Source of the DNA: JBHHZI01 sp046757965
GTDB lineage: Bacteria; Acidobacteriota; Polarisedimenticolia; SMYD01
Assembly: GCA_046757965.1 (NCBI GenBank)
Contig: JBHHZI010000068.1
Location: 1-16,108, forward strand
Direction of reading: 5' to 3'
DNA: 16,108 bases
Shown piece after piece: positions 13,481 to 16,108 of this stretch. How positions within the stretch are numbered: position 1 is the first letter of the stretch; the number at the start of each line of letters is the position of its first letter. The notes beneath the pieces were generated by a model that saw only the letters and a list, made by a program, of their open reading frames with translations, did not search any database and was not told the origin of the DNA. The position numbers and the translations under genes are program-made.

Positions 13481-15254
13481 AGATCGGCGTCCCGTCGCCC
13501 TCGCGCACGGTCACCTGGCGGTCCAGATCCGGCGCCGGGAAGGTCTCGCGACGCCCGCCGGGCCAGACGACCTCGAGGCGCTCGATCCGGGCCACCGGGC
13601 CCAGACCGAAGAAGGCCGCCGGATCCGATGACGACAGATAGCCGCGCGACGCATGGACCTGCCGGACCCAGGTGCGCCCGGCGGCGGTCACGCGGACCCG
13701 GGCCCCGTATCCATCCCGGTTGGAGCGCGTCCCCACGGTACGCACCGACAGCCACCTGCCGGCCGGGCGCGAGTCGTTGCGCAGCAGGTCGGGTGTGTCA
13801 TCGCTGTTGTTCAACGCCAGGTCGAGGTCGCCGTCGGCGTCATAGTCCGCGAAGGCGGCACCGCGGCTGACCTTGCGCACCCTCAGTCCCGGACCGGCGG
13901 TGTCGGACACATCCTCGAGCCTCAGACGGCCGGCGTCATCGGGCCGCGTGAGGAAGAGAAGATTCTGCTGGGCATAGTCGATCTGCAATCCTCCGCCGAC
14001 GATGCCGGGATAGACATGACCGTCGGCGAAGAACAGGTCCAGCCAGCCATCCCGGTCCACATCGAACAGCAGGGTTCCCCAGCCCAGCGCCGGCATGGAG
14101 CGTCCCAGCCCGACCAGATGAGCGCGGTCGGAGAACAACCCTCCCGGCGAGTTGACGTACAGATTGAACACCTCGCCCTCGAAGTTGCTCTTGACGAGAT
14201 CGATGAGCCCGTCCCCGTCCCAGTCGCCGGTGTCGATCCCCATGCCGGCCTGCGGCGTTCCCGCCTCCGCCAGGGCCACGCCGGCGAACATCGCCCGTTC
14301 CGCGAAGTGGCCCCGGCCATCGCCGATGAACAGCAGACTCGGCGCCGCATCCACCGCCACATAGATGTCGGCATCGCCGTCCGGCTCCACGTCGAAGATG
14401 GCCACATCGAAGCTGTGGCGCGCGGCCACGTCACGGATGCCGGACGTATCGCTGACGTCCACGAACCGGCCGTGGCCCGTGTTGCGGAACAGGCGGTCGG
14501 GTGCGGTCGGCAATCCCTTGGGGCCGCAGTAGACCGGCATGCCCCGGTAGGTGCACAGCTCGTCACTGCCCGGCAGGGGCACGTCGGGGGTCACGGCGAC
14601 ATAGTTGGCCACGTACAGGTCCAGCCAGCCGTCCCCATCGACGTCCCCGAACGCGGCGCCACTGCCCGGCCCGTCGTCGTCCACACCGGCGAGGGCCGCC
14701 TCGTCCGTGAACACTCCCGTCCCATCGTTGATCCACAGGGCGTTGGGACCGACGTGGGTGACGTAGAGGTCGACGTCGCCGTCGTTGTCCACGTCGCCGA
14801 CCGCGGCGCCCATGCCCCACCGCCAGTCGGTCAGTCCGGCGGCGGCGGTCACATCGGAGAACGTGCCGTCGCCGTCGTTATGAAAAAGCGCCCCGCTGGT
14901 CCGCTCGTCCTCCGGAGGAGGGGTGGTTCGCAGACGGTGGCCGCTGTTGACCAGATACAGATCCATGCGCCCGTCGCCGTCCGCGTCGAGCCAGGCGCAC
15001 CCGGCGGCGTTGGACTCGTAGATGGCCCGCTTGTCCACCGGATCGCCGGCGACATGCCGGAACGAGAGCCCGGCGTCGCGCGCCACGTCGGTGAACCAGA
15101 CACCGGTCGGCCCGGGGGTGGCCGCGGCCGGTGGGACGGAGACCCCGGCGGGCATCGCCGCCCCGGTGGCCGCCTCGCCTCCACCGGCCCCGGGGCCACA
15201 GCGACCCAGCAGCGCCATGGCGAGGAGACCGGCCCATGCCGTCCGGCGCCTCAT
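13479..15254 (-). CDS. Secreted CRTAC1-type FG-GAP/VCBS protein with ASPIC/UnbV domain
   Basis: A 591-residue exported protein. An Arg-rich start and hydrophobic stretch form a signal peptide; LGRC near residue 19 is a poor lipobox because Arg precedes the Cys. Exactly seven DxDxDGxxD-type calcium loops occur, beginning at residues 90, 154, 204, 288, 344, 398 and 470, fitting a seven-bladed beta-propeller. C234 and C243 lie in CTYRGMPVYCGP, a recurrent motif of this bacterial group. An ASPIC/UnbV domain follows at ~510-575 (DGYGARV, RGYLSSSDPAAFFGLG, VVWPGGRRE). Biochemical function is unknown; surface binding is a common suggestion. The ATG overlaps the upstream TPR gene stop as ATGA, so the two proteins are probably made together. 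Confidence 0.92.
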   Translation of the reverse strand: MRRRTAWAGLLAMALLGRCGPGAGGGEAATGAAMPAGVSVPPAAATPGPTGVWFTDVARDAGLSFRHVAGDPVDKRAIYESNAAGCAWLDADGDGRMDLYLVNSGHRLRTTPPPEDERTSGALFHNDGDGTFSDVTAAAGLTDWRWGMGAAVGDVDNDGDVDLYVTHVGPNALWINDGTGVFTDEAALAGVDDDGPGSGAAFGDVDGDGWLDLYVANYVAVTPDVPLPGSDELCTYRGMPVYCGPKGLPTAPDRLFRNTGHGRFVDVSDTSGIRDVAARHSFDVAIFDVEPDGDADIYVAVDAAPSLLFIGDGRGHFAERAMFAGVALAEAGTPQAGMGIDTGDWDGDGLIDLVKSNFEGEVFNLYVNSPGGLFSDRAHLVGLGRSMPALGWGTLLFDVDRDGWLDLFFADGHVYPGIVGGGLQIDYAQQNLLFLTRPDDAGRLRLEDVSDTAGPGLRVRKVSRGAAFADYDADGDLDLALNNSDDTPDLLRNDSRPAGRWLSVRTVGTRSNRDGYGARVRVTAAGRTWVRQVHASRGYLSSSDPAAFFGLGPVARIERLEVVWPGGRRETFPAPDLDRQVTVREGDGTPI

Positions 15255-16108
15255 GGCGAGTTCGTGCGCCCCGCGGCGGACGCCTCGCGGCGCGCCGTGA
15301 CCAGCAACCGGCGGATCGTCTCGTCATCGGGAGCCAGCCTCGCGGCCTCCACCAGCGGGGTCACCGCCTCGGCTGCCCGGTCCATGCGGAGCAGGAGCTG
15401 GCCTCTGAGCCGGCGCGACTTCACATCCTGCGGGTCGAGCCGGGACGCGCGCGCGAACGTGATCTCGGCCATCTGATCGTCCCCCTCCCGGGAGTAGGCC
15501 AGCGCCAGCTGGCGATTCGCCTCGGCGCTGGTGGGATCGGCCTGCACCAGCCCCTCCATGCGGCGGCGAAAGAGCACCGGGCTGTCGTCGGAACTGGCGC
15601 CGGCGAGCCGGGCCGCCGAGAGCGCCGTCTCCTCCCGGCGGCGCTGCTCATCGGCGGCGATGAACCGCTCCATCTCGGCACGTCCGGCCCCGGTCCGGCC
15701 GCTGGCCAGCAACGCGCGGGCCAGCGCATAGTGCGCACGATGCAGATCCGGGTCATCGCGGACGACGATCTCCAGGTCGGCGATGGCGCCGTCGTACCGG
15801 CCACCGCGCGACCGGATGAGCCCACGCACGAAGTGGAGGAAGGGGTCCTCCGGCCGGATGTCGATGATGGCGTCCATCACGCCCAGAGCCTGTGTCGTCT
15901 CCCCGCTCTGTTCCAGAGCCTGGGCGAGCTTGATGGCAATGTCCGCCCGGCGCGGCGCGACCGCCCGGGCTCGCGCCAGCAGCTCGACCGCGGCGGCGAA
16001 CGCGCCGGCGGTGAACTCGCTGGCTCCCAGCCGGTAGAGGGCATCGGGATCGTTGGGTCGCTGCCGCACCGCCCGGCGATGTACTCCGGCCGCTCCTCGG
16101 GCGCCTTC
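15251..16108 (-). CDS. TPR-repeat protein, N-terminus beyond window edge
   Basis: 286 codons including the stop are visible; the frame is open to the right edge, and the residues before the GTG at 16069 continue the repeat pattern, so the gene starts outside. Most of the visible protein is tetratricopeptide repeats, for example DALYRLGASEFTAGAFAAAVELL, AHYALARALLASGRTGAGRAEM and ANRQLALAYSREGDDQMAEITF, giving about six or seven units. No catalytic motif is visible. TPR proteins act as protein-protein scaffolds. The stop overlaps the FG-GAP gene start (ATGA), suggesting the two work as a pair; TPR/CRTAC1-type neighbours are common in Acidobacteriota-like genomes. Export signals, if any, lie outside the window. 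Confidence 0.85.
   Translation of the reverse strand, partial: EGARGAAGVHRRAVRQRPNDPDALYRLGASEFTAGAFAAAVELLARARAVAPRRADIAIKLAQALEQSGETTQALGVMDAIIDIRPEDPFLHFVRGLIRSRGGRYDGAIADLEIVVRDDPDLHRAHYALARALLASGRTGAGRAEMERFIAADEQRRREETALSAARLAGASSDDSPVLFRRRMEGLVQADPTSAEANRQLALAYSREGDDQMAEITFARASRLDPQDVKSRRLRGQLLLRMDRAAEAVTPLVEAARLAPDDETIRRLLVTARREASAAGRTNSP

Noticed and set aside
13653..15476. Plus-strand frame of 607 codons antisense to the FG-GAP gene
   Set aside because: It is a complement of the repeated Asp/Gly codons of the calcium loops and resembles no protein family.
1..16108. CRISPR array, prophage, transposon or defence system
   Set aside because: No regularly spaced repeats, transposase, integrase, Cas or toxin-antitoxin motifs were seen on either strand.

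Overview
This is a very GC-rich bacterial window; a 60-base sample at 8881-8940 is 72% G+C. It holds twelve protein-coding genes, two of them cut by the window edges, packed with short gaps and several overlaps. LptD shows a diderm with a lipopolysaccharide (LPS)-type outer membrane. MqnE shows menaquinone synthesis by the futalosine route. RNase Y, a TMTC-like GT-C protein with TPRs, and a paired TPR/FG-GAP (CRTAC1-type) protein together resemble Acidobacteriota or a neighbouring high-GC phylum. That placement is inference; nothing in the window fixes it.

Left part (1-2456, plus strand): the end of RNase Y is followed after 4 nt by a PHP-domain nucleotidase/exonuclease of the YciV/RNase AM type. 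After a 114-nt gap comes aminofutalosine synthase, mqnE.

Envelope operon (7492 down to 2465, minus strand): a MEMO-family protein overlaps lptD by ATGA. Then come an RmlD-type dTDP-4-dehydrorhamnose reductase starting 3 nt after lptD, and a putative lipoprotein with an NTF2-like and a HEAT-repeat part. It converges on mqnE with an 8-nt gap.

NAD and ribosome operon (7609-10527, plus strand, divergent from MEMO): a nitrilase-fold amidase that looks like the glutaminase half of glutamine-dependent NAD synthetase, a 236-nt AT-rich non-coding island, the synthetase half (nadE), and rsmI overlapping nadE by 8 nt. The island is the least explained stretch. It has two successive hairpins of equal geometry (7-bp stem, 14-nt loop), mutually exclusive stems, and a stem that could take in the nadE start codon.

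Right part (10560-16108): a membrane-anchored SGNH hydrolase (minus) is divergent from a TMTC-like GT-C/TPR membrane protein (plus). That gene converges on a seven-loop FG-GAP/ASPIC-UnbV secreted protein (minus), which is coupled by ATGA to an upstream TPR protein running off the right edge. I saw no tRNA, rRNA, CRISPR array, transposase or phage gene.
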